From: Craterostigma plantagineum
Taxonomy: Eukaryota > Streptophyta > Magnoliopsida > Lamiales > Linderniaceae
NCBI GenBank assembly: GCA_027422505.1
Contig: JAPQWV010001401.1
Coordinates: 1-64,000 of the forward strand
DNA: 64,000 nucleotides
Direction: 5' to 3'
In this document: positions 25,201 to 34,685 of the stretch, in pieces
Position numbering within the stretch: the first letter of the stretch is position 1
How the letters are laid out: the number at the start of each line of letters is the position of its first letter
The notes under the pieces: model-generated
Told to the model about the DNA's origin: nothing
The model's database searches: none
What the model saw: only the letters and a program-made list of their open reading frames with translations
Program-made: the position numbers and the translations under genes

Positions 25201-25350
25201 ACATTCGAAGCAACCTCAGCAGCTTGAAAAGCCCACCATCGTTGCTGCTGCTGCTTCGCAGAGTAGTTCGTCGTCGTCGTCGAGCGCTGCCTCGGCGGCG
25301 GCAGCGGCCGCCACGCTGCGGCAAAGTCGAAAGGTATTGCTTCGGTATGA
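22255..25350 (+). CDS. FTSH4: Mitochondrial i-AAA protease FTSH4-like
   Basis: FTSH4 is the i-AAA zinc protease of the mitochondrial inner membrane, with its catalytic side in the intermembrane space; it degrades misfolded membrane proteins. ATG 22255 opens a basic presequence (MALRRLLTR, then [17 protein letters not shown] after an intron). Further exons give [14 protein letters not shown], one membrane helix ([16 protein letters not shown]), Walker A GPPGTGKT (near 23935), Walker [14 protein letters not shown] (near 24100), the arginine finger region RPGRFDRH (near 24285), and the metal site HEGGH (near 24682) with a downstream SSDLQQAT. The last part is alanine- and serine-rich and ends AKSKGIASV at TGA 25348-25350. 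Frame breaks occur near 23177, 23932, 23965, 24318, 25205 and in the alanine tail. All are one-base, and flanking residues are fully conserved. Confidence 0.94.
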
Positions 25351-25875
25351 AAAGATATTATTCTTGATTTTGGAGAAGATGCTGATTTTGGGAATAAGGC
25401 CATTGATTTTGGAGCCTTCTGTCTGTATGAAGAGATATTACTAATCTTGATTTTTCTGCTGTATAATTTTGGTTATTCGCCACCAAAAAAACATGTACTT
25501 TCGAATCAACCCCTCATTATACCCATTATTTTACCATTATGCCCCGTAAAAACGTTTGTCTCACTAGGATCAACTTGAGGAGGACGATGAAAATATGGCC
25601 CGGATCTGATCGGGTTTTTGGTGGGTCGGATACATGGGTATGGTAGCTGGACCATCCCGAACTTATGTTCGATGACTTGCTTACGTATAGACCGCGTTAG
25701 TCATGGCGTTAGCAGAGATAGGAGAGAGTTTCCCTTCGATCGTTTTGTATAGATGAAATTAGATGGTCTTTCTCCGTTATCAATTGTGTATTACGTCATT
25801 TCCGCTGTTTTTGACTCTTGTGTGTTGGGATGATGGAGAGAGAGCGTCCTGAAAAATCATAGATTATTTCAAGCA

Positions 25876-26007
25876 TTGACTGTAAAGTTAATCGTAATTC
25901 TAGCGTAGTACAGACAGAGATTTATTAATAATGGTATTAGAAGAGAGAAACGGTCCGTTGACTCTGACCGGTCAACTGTTCATATTTTCCACGTTTCCTT
26001 GTTTGAC
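25876..26007 (+). promoter_or_regulatory. W-box cluster upstream of RLCK-VII gene
   Basis: Four TTGAC cores lie in 132 bp: + strand at 25876-25880, 25958-25962 and 26003-26007, and - strand (GTCAA) at 25971-25975. Two face each other nine bases apart. TTGAC is the core bound by WRKY factors. The cluster sits 210-340 bp before the kinase start codon, a usual promoter distance for defence-induced genes. Binding is inferred. Confidence 0.5.
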
Positions 26008-26080
26008 TTGGACAAAATACTGTCGTTTTTTCCTTGGGATTCATTTGCTATCTTCCAAGCTCCAATAAGTACTCTTCCCT

Positions 26081-26101
26081 AGAGAGAGAGAGAGAGAGAG
26101 A
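26081..26101. repeat. (GA)n microsatellite in kinase leader
   Basis: A short pure GA tract lies about 120 bp before the kinase ATG. A CT tract of similar size is in the first intron near 26313-26335. Confidence 0.85.
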
Positions 26102-26217
26102 ATTTCTCAGCTGGAAAAAGGAGCAAGACTTTGATGAACAGAAGCTATCGTCGTCCCCAGCTAGAAACGCCGCCTTTCTCGATTTCATGCAATAAGCTGA
26201 TTCTTTTTATTATCATT

Positions 26218-28053
26218 ATGGGTATCTGCTTTAGTAGCTCTGCTTCTGTCGGCAAGAAGAAATCGCCGGCCAGCAGCGGCCAATTCAATTCAGGTTCTCT
26301 CTCATCTCTCATCTCTCTCTCTCTCTCTCTCTCTATCATCTCTCTCGCTTATAATCCCTTTGACTTTGTTGAAGAGCTTACGCCACCATCATCATCGGCG
26401 ACAACGATGTGGTCTTCGAGCGCAAAGGGCGGCAGCATAAGTACGGTCAGCAGCAGCAGCAGCAGCAAATCATCGAAGGTGCTGTCTTCGTCTGGGCCGA
26501 GTCGGGCAATCGACGGTCAGATGACCATAATCGGCGGCCACCACCACCACACGAATCTCAGGATGTTCTCCTTCGCCGAGCTGAGAGCCGCCACGAGAAA
26601 TTTCAGAAACGACACCGTTCTGGGCGAGGGCGGGTTCGGAAAAGTCTACAAGGGCTCCCTTGCTCTCGAAAGGGACGGCAAGAATGGGCCGACCACCGTG
26701 GCTATCAAGAAGCTGAATTCCGAGAGCCTGCAAGGACTCGAAGAATGGCAAGTATGTCTTGCGCTGCACTCTACCGCTCATCCATTCTTGATACTAGTCT
26801 TTCAGATTCTGTTCAATACAAATGCCAATTAAAAACTCATTGGATCCTCAAATGGGACTGAGTCTAGACTCACTTATGGTGCTGAAGGAGTGTACACGGC
26901 ATGTGTTGGAGAAGGTCTAAGTGGGTCTAGACTAAGAACCATCGAAGACTCGATGGGTCTTTAATGGACATTTTTGACTAACAACCATACGTATATTTCG
27001 TTGCCTAATTTTAACTCATTCGCCTCGCCCATATGCAGTCCGAGGTTATCTTTCTCGGAATGCTTACCCATCCGAACCTGGTGAAGCTGCTGGGCTACTG
27101 CGGGGAGGAGAAGAACTCCTGCTCGTCTACGAGTTCATGCAGAAGGGAAGCTTAGAGAACCATCTCTTCGGAAGTACGCAAAAAAAGATTCTCAATTATT
27201 TCCTCCGTTCCATTTACGAATTTTCACAAGCTTGATGAATATGACGTGTCTATAGGAGGTTCGGCCGCTCAGCCACTTCCATGGGACGTTAGGCTCAAGA
27301 TACTCATCGGCGCTGGCCGTGGCCTCGCCTATCTACACTCCTTGGATAGGAAGGTCATCTACAGAGACTTCAAGGCTTCAAACATACTCCTCGACGGCGT
27401 AAGTTCTCCCTCTCTCTCCTCTTGACCCGACATTATTACACGATATAAAAATCTGAGGTTTGTCGCAGTCTTACCATCCCAAGATCTCTGATTTCGGCCT
27501 GGCGAAAATAGGCCCAACGGCGAGTAGGTCCCACCTGACGACTCAGGTCATGGGGACCCACGGATACGCCGCCCCGGAATACGTGGCGACCGGCCACCTG
27601 TACGTAAAGAGCGACGTGTACGGCTTCGGCGTAGTTCTCGTAGAGATGCTGACCGGGCTTCGGGCCCACGACCCGAACCGCCCGAGCGGGCAGCAGAATC
27701 TGGTCGACTGGATAAAGCCTCTCTTGAGCGATAGGAAGAGGCTTAAGAAGGTCATGGACTCACGGTTAGAGGGAAGGTACCCTTCGAGGTCGGCCCTTAG
27801 AATAGCTCAGCTCGCCATAACTTGCCTCGAAAACGAGCCTAAGAATAGGCCGTCAATGAAAGAGATAGTCGAAGCCCTTGAGCTCATAGAATCGGCAAAC
27901 GAAAGGCCGAGCGATCAAAGAGGAAGGTATCAGACAAACAGCAATTATACTTCTTCGGCTAATCTACGCCCACAGTACTATCAGAACCGTTCTCCGCTTC
28001 ATCCGAGGGAGGAATCAGCCCGTCGGGCCTATCCGTTGCCTTCAAGGGCTTAG
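26218..28053 (+). CDS. Receptor-like cytoplasmic kinase, subfamily VII (PBL-like)
   Basis: RLCK-VII kinases (PBL, CST/Kin3 types) relay signals from plasma-membrane receptors in immunity and growth. I place the start at ATG 26218 because MGICFSS is a canonical N-myristoylation and palmitoylation signal; an upstream in-frame ATG at 26134 would hide it. After a serine-rich linker come [13 protein letters not shown], the P-loop [12 protein letters not shown], the VAIKKL lysine, [20 protein letters not shown] (catalytic D, with a YRDF variant typical of the subfamily), the DFGLAK motif, and [20 protein letters not shown] (activation segment). The kinase domain ends near [12 protein letters not shown], followed by a short tail rich in Y, N, R and P. 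A missing G near 27107 breaks [12 protein letters not shown]. The first intron is probably 26296-26376. Confidence 0.92.
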
Positions 28054-28371
28054 TGATGGGGCGGGAATTGCATTGTTTTCTTGGGAAGAGTAAGCTAGAT
28101 TCGGGTGATTGGGAGAGGTCTCAAGTAGTAGTGGCTTCACCTGTCTCCTGTCTGTGTATTATAGAGAGTGCAATCAATGTGTTAATTACTGCTATAAGTT
28201 TTGTGGAGTGTATATTTAAGTAAGACGTACAATTGAATGCTAAACTCTTATGGAATAACGCCAAGTGATAGTTAAGACACGAATATCATGAATTATAAGC
28301 AATGCATATTGAATGATAAAAGAAGTTGGGTTGAGGAAAGCGAACTGCAGAGAGAAATGAATTTTGTTGGT

Positions 28372-29718
28372 CTATATTGCCAATCGACGGAGTTCGCCGG
28401 TGTTCAGGTCAAACTTCCGATGCTGGGAGAGAATAGGAGCAGTGCAGATAGCATTTATTTGGGAGATGGTCAAGCCGTTTTGACCCTTGGGAGCATTTGA
28501 GGACATCGTCTGCAGAATTTGCAGAGGGTCGCCATGGCTAACGATCAGCACTGTACAACTGCATAAGGTAACACCATGCCAAATTTCATTTTAGTCCCGC
28601 CAATAAGATCAAACAGCTAATGAAGTTCAGTGATCATTTAAAGATGTGAAGATATCAATCAAGCATTACTTTTGAAACTCTGATTCGATCGCCACTAAAG
28701 CATGTTTCAGTCTGGTTGCTACATCGGCGACACTTTCTCCTCCTTCAGGCTTCAAGAAGGGATCTTTCTTATCCATGGCCCAAATCTCGGGGTACTATTG
28801 AAGAAATAATTAGGATACTAAAGTTGTGAGCTTGTCTTTACCAAGAAATGCATTGCTAATTTTATGTTAGCTAAACTCATCAGGTCCAAGAAACTGAAGA
28901 GAAGAAGACAACACCATTGTAAGCTAGAAAATTGGAGCTCATGCACATTAATCCAAAAATTGATGAGTGCTTACCTTATCAGCAGACATCAACTCAAATG
29001 AAGGACCGAAATATCGCTCTCTCAAATCGTCCATAACCTGTATATATTATGCGAATAAGGCCTAGAGGACAAAGAGACAATAACTATAAACCCCTAATTT
29101 TGTGAAATTTGTATCATTATCATCGGCGGATTTGGTTTAGAGGTGAAAAAATTGAACGACAGAGAAATAAGAACTCTACCTTGCATTGTGGAGGTTCGAA
29201 TGGTATATTCAAGACGGAAGCAACAAGTTTAGCTGTATGAGTCGTCCTTGCAAACGGTGAATAGCATATCCGTACATGTTCCGTACCAATAGAATTCTCC
29301 TTTAGTTCCTGCACAGATAGACGTTCATGAATCGCCGATCAAATACAGAGTTTGTCACATGACTCTCAGCTAGATACTTCCGATTCTCATCCGCCAAGCG
29401 ATTGAATCGTTCGTAGAGATTAATTAATCGATTTTCAATCAAACTAGCTACTCGCCTTCAGAAAACATTCTCCAGCTAGACGAGCCTGATGCTCTCCATC
29501 GACAGCCAATCGATACTCTTCGCGAACACCATTTTCCTGTCATACGTAACAATCCAATTATCAACGACGATATGAATTCAGAAAGGTATACAAAGCGGAA
29601 GCACAAAAAAAAAACGGTAGACCATAGAGGAGACGATGAGCCCCTTCTCGTTGGGGATGCTTTTCCCATGCCTGAGAACCCAATAACTGTTCTTCAAAAC
29701 TATTTCTTCACTCTCCAT
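28372..29718 (-). CDS. Phosphoglycerate mutase-like (histidine phosphatase) protein
   Basis: This is a member of the histidine phosphatase superfamily, branch 1. Family members transfer or remove phosphate through a phospho-histidine, but the substrate of this plant group is not known to me. ATG 29718 opens MESEEIVLKNSYWVLRHGKS; RHG is the catalytic motif. Next come ENGVREEYRLAVDGEHQARL (near 29500), RICYSPFARTTHTAKLVASV (near 29240; the conserved R-T-T region), DDLRERYFGPSFELMSADKY (near 29010), EGGESVADVATRLKHALVAI (near 28710), and IVSHGDPLQILQTM (near 28510), with the second catalytic histidine. The end is LSQHRKFDLNTGELRRLAI with TAG at 28372-28374. An upstream in-frame ATG at 29805 is possible. 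It is convergent with the kinase gene. Confidence 0.88.
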
Positions 29719-30324
29719 CACGATGATGATGTTTGGTAGAATCCACGCTACCTCTGTACACTGTCGCCTACGTTGAGATCGCAGCTCAAGGACTTTTGTT
29801 GTCATGCGCGCGGCACGTGCTCAGATTATATTTTTTCCAATTTTTTAAATACTTTTATTTTCTCCAATTAATAATACATGGTAATTAAATTTGCACTCTA
29901 TTTATTAGTGACATCTATAGAAAATATCCAATTTGAATAAAATATTTACAATCAGTATATATGTCAGAACTTTTTACATACCCGTTTTACTGTTTGTACC
30001 AATTTTCTCACTCTTGCCGTACCTTTTTATGTTTGTATTGCGTACCTCGCGTTTCTACGGTACACTATACGATTTCTATATGGTACCTTAGTGTGTTATA
30101 TATGACGTACCATTTTCTCAACGTATTATGTACCAAAATACGTTGCTATAAGGTACTTAAATGTGTTATATGGTGTACATGCGGCGAATGGGTACCTATG
30201 TGCAAACAATTTATTCTAATAGGTACCTACATATAAAAAATACTGATAGGGTACTGAATTACAAGTTTTTATGTAAATGAGTATTTATGTGTAAAGACCT
30301 CGACGATGACGTGCTCGACTCAGC
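29719..30324. other. Spacer between two minus-strand genes
   Basis: The proximal ~90 bases are PGM leader. The remainder is AT-rich and contains the degenerate GGTACC-type repeat region reported separately. No gene is supported. Confidence 0.55.
29970..30260. repeat. Degenerate GTACC-containing repeat region
   Basis: The motif GTAC, often as GGTACC or GTACCT, recurs about every 20-35 bases in an otherwise AT-rich stretch (for example near 29995, 30018, 30043, 30058, 30082, 30108, 30130, 30153, 30192, 30220, 30249). Phrases such as GTGTTATAT also recur (30091, 30163). It looks like an old diverged tandem array or the inside of a decayed transposon. Confidence 0.45.
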
Positions 30325-32419
30325 TCAGCTGATACGTTCCGATTCTATGCGACGCAGAAGATCCTCGTAAACCTCGACGGAGCTCGTGGCGAACTCTCCG
30401 CCGCCTCTAGAGCGCGCTGTAGACTTGCCTGGAGGCCCTTGGCGTTCTCCGTTCTGTCCCTATCCCACAATTGAAGCACGTTTGAGGCGAAATCGCGCAT
30501 GGAATCGACGGCTTCCCTCTCGGAGATTCTATCCAGAGATTGCCACCAATGGTCGCAGACCACGAAGACCGACGGCGCGCCGATCCTACCCGGCGAGAAC
30601 GGGACGATACCGTCTAGGGTTTCCTCGGGAACGTAGAGAAGGCATTTCATGAGCCATCGGTGCATAGATCTCACGTACTCCTTTTGTGACCCAACCCAAT
30701 CGGAGAACCTCTGAGCCCAATCGACGGCGTCGTGCTCGAGCTGTCTGGCGGCCTCAAATTGAGCTTCGGTGAATTGGTTTCTCAGCGCCGTGGAGTCTAA
30801 TCGTTTGGCTTCTGCAATGGCTCGGCGCTGATTTCTGCTGCACTCAAGCATGGACTTCCACATTGTTGCTAACCTAATCGACAAATTCGACAGACATTGA
30901 TCAAGAAAAAGAACTCGATCGGTCGAATGAGATCGATGATACGAACCGCTGGATGAATTCACGAAGCTGCGGCCACATTTCGTCGTCCCTCAAGGCATTT
31001 ATCTTCATGGCGATCTTGTCAATCACCTGAATTGCAATGTTGATTCTAGCGGAGAGACTCCTGACTGAAGCCTTAGTGTTATCGACCTTATGAGCCTCTG
31101 CGCCCTTCTCGTCGAGTAGCTTCAGCTTCTGAGACTTACGTTCGTGTATTGTTCTCAGCTTCTCCTCGGCCTGCAAATCGAGCATCATTGGAGGCCTCCG
31201 AGAAACTTAGACACATACACACACAGCAAAGAATTTAGCGTTGGCTGATGTACCTTGACTTCTTGGTGCAGTTTCTTCTCCCACAGATGCAGCTTGTGTA
31301 ATACAGAGGATAGGTTCTTCGATCTCAAATCCATTTCTTGGTCCACATCTAAGGCAGGTTCATCACCACCGTTCAAGCCTCTGAAGGCCGAGGAAAGCGC
31401 CGGAAAACGCAGTAGCTTGGGTAAACTGCTACATCGAAAGAGGCAAAGAATGATCGGTACAGAATAGACTAATCGAATCTATAGCTGCTTCTTTCGTATT
31501 TGATGCAAATGGCGCATAAAGATTGAAGCTTTACCGTAATGGACACCGTGCTTTCTCTTGTAAGGTGGAAGCTTCTCAACCTCGAGAAACTCGGCAAGCT
31601 CGGTTAAGGACTCAGAGGCTCGTTCGAACTCTAGGTGAATCTCTCCGACTACATCGATATCATCCTTCAATTTGCTTCCAGCCCGAGGTTTTGCTCCCAA
31701 AGTACTAGCAACAGCTTTGGGTTCGCCGGCCACCTTATCCACCACCTCATCCTTAACCGTCTCAGCCTCCTCCGGCGGTGGCTTGGGCCGGCCGGCGAAA
31801 TTCTGATCATCAATGACTTCCTTTACGACTTGGTCGAACTCATTCTCATCCTCTAAATCAGGGATACCTTCCTTTTCTCTGACCTCCGTGGAGTCTTGAC
31901 TTTGAGGTAAGACGGGTAATAATACCCCTCAAAGCTGCTTTCGAAAGGGTTGAGAAAATCCCAGTTGGAAGGCGGCGGCGGCGGAGGTGGTGGTGGCGGT
32001 TCTTGGGAGGATGTCGGGCCATTGTTTTCTGTGCTGTCGTATTTGTCGGGATTAGTACCTCGGTAAGGAAAAGAGGATGACGCTGATTCGCCCACGTACA
32101 CAGTTTCAGTCGTGGGCCGCTGCTGAGTGCGTATGACAGAAGGATGCGCCTTTCGATTCTTCTTCATATAACTGACGTTCGTACGATCGACTCCTCCGGC
32201 GAGGCTGAGCTCCGCCGGAGAACCATCTCTGGCGTCCGGCGGATCGCTGCCCAAGAAACGCTCCAGCGAGGCGCCGACGGCCTTCAGCGAATGGATGTAC
32301 GCCACGTGGGCCTCGGCGAGGGCGTAGCGCTTCTGTATGGCCTCGTCGAGAAACCCACAGCGCTCGCGGCAGAGGCGCACGGCTGGCATCTCGTCGACCT
32401 TCGAATTCGCGCACCCCAT
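30325..32419 (-). CDS. DUF630/DUF632 protein (bZIP-like, NRG2/REL2 family)
   Basis: The family includes Arabidopsis NRG2 (nitrate response) and rice REL2 (leaf shape). ATG 32419 opens MGCANSKVDEMPAVRLCRER, the DUF630 start with an N-myristoylation signal; KRYALAEAHVAYIHSLKAVG follows. A proline-rich stretch (near 31960) precedes VREKEGIPDLED-type sequence, which is in another frame, so a base is off near 31900. DUF632 starts near 31745 (SESLTELAEFLEVEKLPPYK) and continues through LHLWEKKLHQEVKVHQ, the exon with EEKLRTIHERKSQKLKLLDE, and WKSMLECSRNQRRAIAEAKR. A second break near 30398 leads to SSVEVYEDLLRRIESERIS and TGA at 30325-30327. Coiled-coil character is strong in DUF632. It may act at the plasma membrane and nucleus. 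Confidence 0.9.
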
Positions 32420-33252
32420 CCGACCCGACCCGACCCGAAACGGAGCGATCGATCACCAGATCATATTAAAGGTTCGTTTTTTTTTTTTGTCCCCGATTCT
32501 GTTGTGCGTTTGAAAGATGCCTACACCGTTACTTGGAAGTGCTATCATGTCATATTATTGCAGCATTATTATAATTTATGGTAGATGGGTTGGGTTGAAG
32601 GGATCGGCGAGTATATCCCATACAGTGGCGCCTTTAAATTCATCTTTATGGCATATAACATACCACGCACTGTAGGGAATTCGGAGAACTTTAATAAGGA
32701 TCTCTTAAAGAGTAGCCCCCACCATGTATTGTATATCGGAATATGAGAAAGTCGAATAACTAAAGAGCTCTTTCTGTGCTTGATTATTCTTACACATGGG
32801 GTCGGCTTGAATCCTAATATTCTTGATAAATAACGCCCAGCTGCTGCATGCCTAGGAGCTTCCATAGCCGTCTTCTTCAGTCTTGTTTGTCGTAGAACCC
32901 TAATGTAAAATTAGAATGTGAATGAATAATCCCTATTGCTTTAGCGATGCATGGAAAAAGATGATGCGAAAACTTTACCTGCCCAGCTTCTGTAATAAAT
33001 AAGTTCCAAATTATCATAGAAGTTGAATTTCAAGATCATTGTAGTAGTTAACTTTTTTTCTTTTTTTTTTTAATTACTAAACTTATTATGTACTTGCCGC
33101 CCACTTATTTGTTGATTTAAATTATATTCGGCGCTACCCAAAATTAAATAATAGAGAGCATTAAGAAGGCATGGAAAAGCTCCCAACTTTTTCCGACTAC
33201 CAATGCCTAATTCACTTGCCCAATAGAGGTTGTCCGAGCAACGTACTATGTG

Positions 33253-33274
33253 GTCGGTGACCGTCCAAACCGAC
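33253..33274. promoter_or_regulatory. Paired DRE/CRT cores in dehydrin promoter
   Basis: A GTCGGT (33253-33258, ACCGAC on the - strand) and an ACCGAC (33269-33274, + strand) lie 10 bases apart in opposite directions. ACCGAC is the core bound by CBF/DREB1 and DREB2 factors, which drive cold and drought genes. They lie about 115 bp before the TATA box. Function is inferred from the motif and the gene. Confidence 0.6.
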
Positions 33275-33383
33275 CCGAAGCCCTAACGTTCTCCGTTCAC
33301 TACTATCGATCAAACGGTACAGATTTTTTATTTAATAACTGAAATCGATGCAAACCCACTTCGATTTCATCAAACTCAACTTG

Positions 33384-33396
33384 TATATATATATAT
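33384..33396 (+). promoter_or_regulatory. TATA box of dehydrin gene
   Basis: A TATATATATATAT tract lies 63-75 bp before the dehydrin ATG, placing the expected transcription start near 33420. Confidence 0.6.
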
Positions 33397-33458
33397 TCAG
33401 TAGCCTCATTCACTTTCAGTTGCATTGCAGCAGCTACTACTTTTTACTTCATCGAACT

Positions 33459-34115
33459 ATGGCGCAAGAGCATGCAAATGACACCGCCGGCGAGTTTCCG
33501 GCGGAGACAAAGGAGAGGGGATGCTTCGACTTGTTGAAGAAGAAGGGAGTGAAGACCAACGCCGACAAGGATGACGTCGTCGTGACGGTGAACAGCACGG
33601 CGGACAAGGAGGACAAGCAGCATACTTTGGCGGAGCTCCACCGTAGTCACAGCCACTCTAGCTCTGTAAGCTTTTTTCTTTTAATGAAATCTCCGTTCAT
33701 GTAAGATTGGTTAATCTGCAATTTGAGACTAAGCTAAATGCAAAACCATGACTTTTGTATGCAGTCCAGCGAGGAGGAGGAAGAGGGAGTAAGAGAAGGG
33801 GGTGAACGGAAAACGAAGAAGAAAAAGACGGGCCTGAGAGAGTCTATCAAGGAGAAATTGCCAGGGAACAAAGAGAGTACCCACGTGCAAAACGACACGT
33901 GCGTCCCCATGGAACAGCAAACTGCAGAAGAGAAGAAAGGGTTCTTGGAGAAGATCAAAGAGAAGCTGCCCGGCGGCAAGAACCATGGTGAAGATGCCAA
34001 GGTTGTCGAGACTCAAGCTCCATCTTCTTCTTCAGCTCATGTTGATGATGGAAAGGAGAAGAAGGGCATAATTGACAAGATCAAGGAGAAGTTACCTGGG
34101 AACCACAAATCTTGA
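33459..34115 (+). CDS. Acidic SKn dehydrin (COR47/ERD10/ERD14 type)
   Basis: Dehydrins are disordered LEA group 2 proteins that protect membranes and proteins during cold and drying. Two exons (33459-33665, 33765-34115) give 185 residues. The N-terminus is acidic. The serine tract HSHSSSSS and following EEEEE (near residue 64-78) is split by the intron, the classical position in this family. A partial lysine segment [12 protein letters not shown] comes first, then two full K-segments, [16 protein letters not shown] and [15 protein letters not shown], the last at the C-terminus. A KTKKKK stretch follows the acidic run, as expected for phosphorylation-dependent nuclear or calcium binding in acidic dehydrins. 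No Y-segment is present. No frame break is seen. Confidence 0.95.
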
Positions 34116-34685
34116 TCATGATAGCGAGTTGAAGAAGTAGGATTGAGTTTCCTTCTTTTGCATTCTTATTACCATCCTACTTCTTGTCTTGGATCGTCCA
34201 TCTGTTTCGCGTGTTATCTTATCAGCTAGCTTTTCCTCAATCTCTCTTTGTTTCCATGAAATTCGAGGCTGGACTCTGATTTTGGGGGTACTAATTCGTA
34301 GTTTTTCGCGCGTTTTGGGAAATTGCGTAGTACGAAAAACTGTAGGGTCAAAATTAAAATACAAAAATGTTAGGGCAAACTTGTAAAAATTATAGTGGGC
34401 CGTTTAGTTACGGAACCGCCGCACTAATGAACAAATCGCAGGCCCATTAATATTATTGTAATAAATAAGCAATCTCCTACACTACAATACGAATGAGTGC
34501 ACACGTCATCGTCTAGGATAGTCATTGCCGTTCTCGTCAACGCCAATGACGATTCATGACGTCTTTGATATGAACAGGAAAAAGAAACTAATACAGTCTC
34601 TTCAGTTCAAAGGCAACGCAAAGCAGCTTGAGTTGAAAATCGAAGAAAAAAACTTATCCCCAATTGATCATTGATTGCGACCATC
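34116..34685. other. Spacer
   Basis: The dehydrin 3' UTR occupies about the first 200 bases. The last ~90 bases are the F-box gene leader, in which the phrase around TTGATTGCGACCATC (34670-34684) is repeated in the coding region near 34765. No other gene is seen. Confidence 0.55.

Larger units (their letters stand above)
25351..26217. other. Spacer with kinase promoter
   Basis: The first ~200 bases are FTSH4 3' UTR. The rest is the upstream region of the kinase gene, with a W-box cluster and a GA tract described separately. No gene is seen. Confidence 0.6.
32420..33458. other. Spacer, divergent promoters of DUF630/632 and dehydrin genes
   Basis: This 1 kb region lies between two divergent genes. 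It holds the promoter and leader of the DUF630/632 gene at its left end and the dehydrin promoter at its right. The middle is AT-rich with no supported gene. Confidence 0.6.

Noticed and set aside
24900..25403. 167-codon minus-strand frame over FTSH4
   Set aside because: It is a shadow of the highly conserved protease exon; composition follows the antisense of that exon.
29961..30236. 91-codon frame rich in Y, C and F
   Set aside because: It is a by-product of the GTACC repeat region in AT-rich DNA, with no conserved motif.
32106..32584. Overlapping open frames on both strands at the DUF630/632 start
   Set aside because: They are high-GC shadows of the MGCANSK exon.
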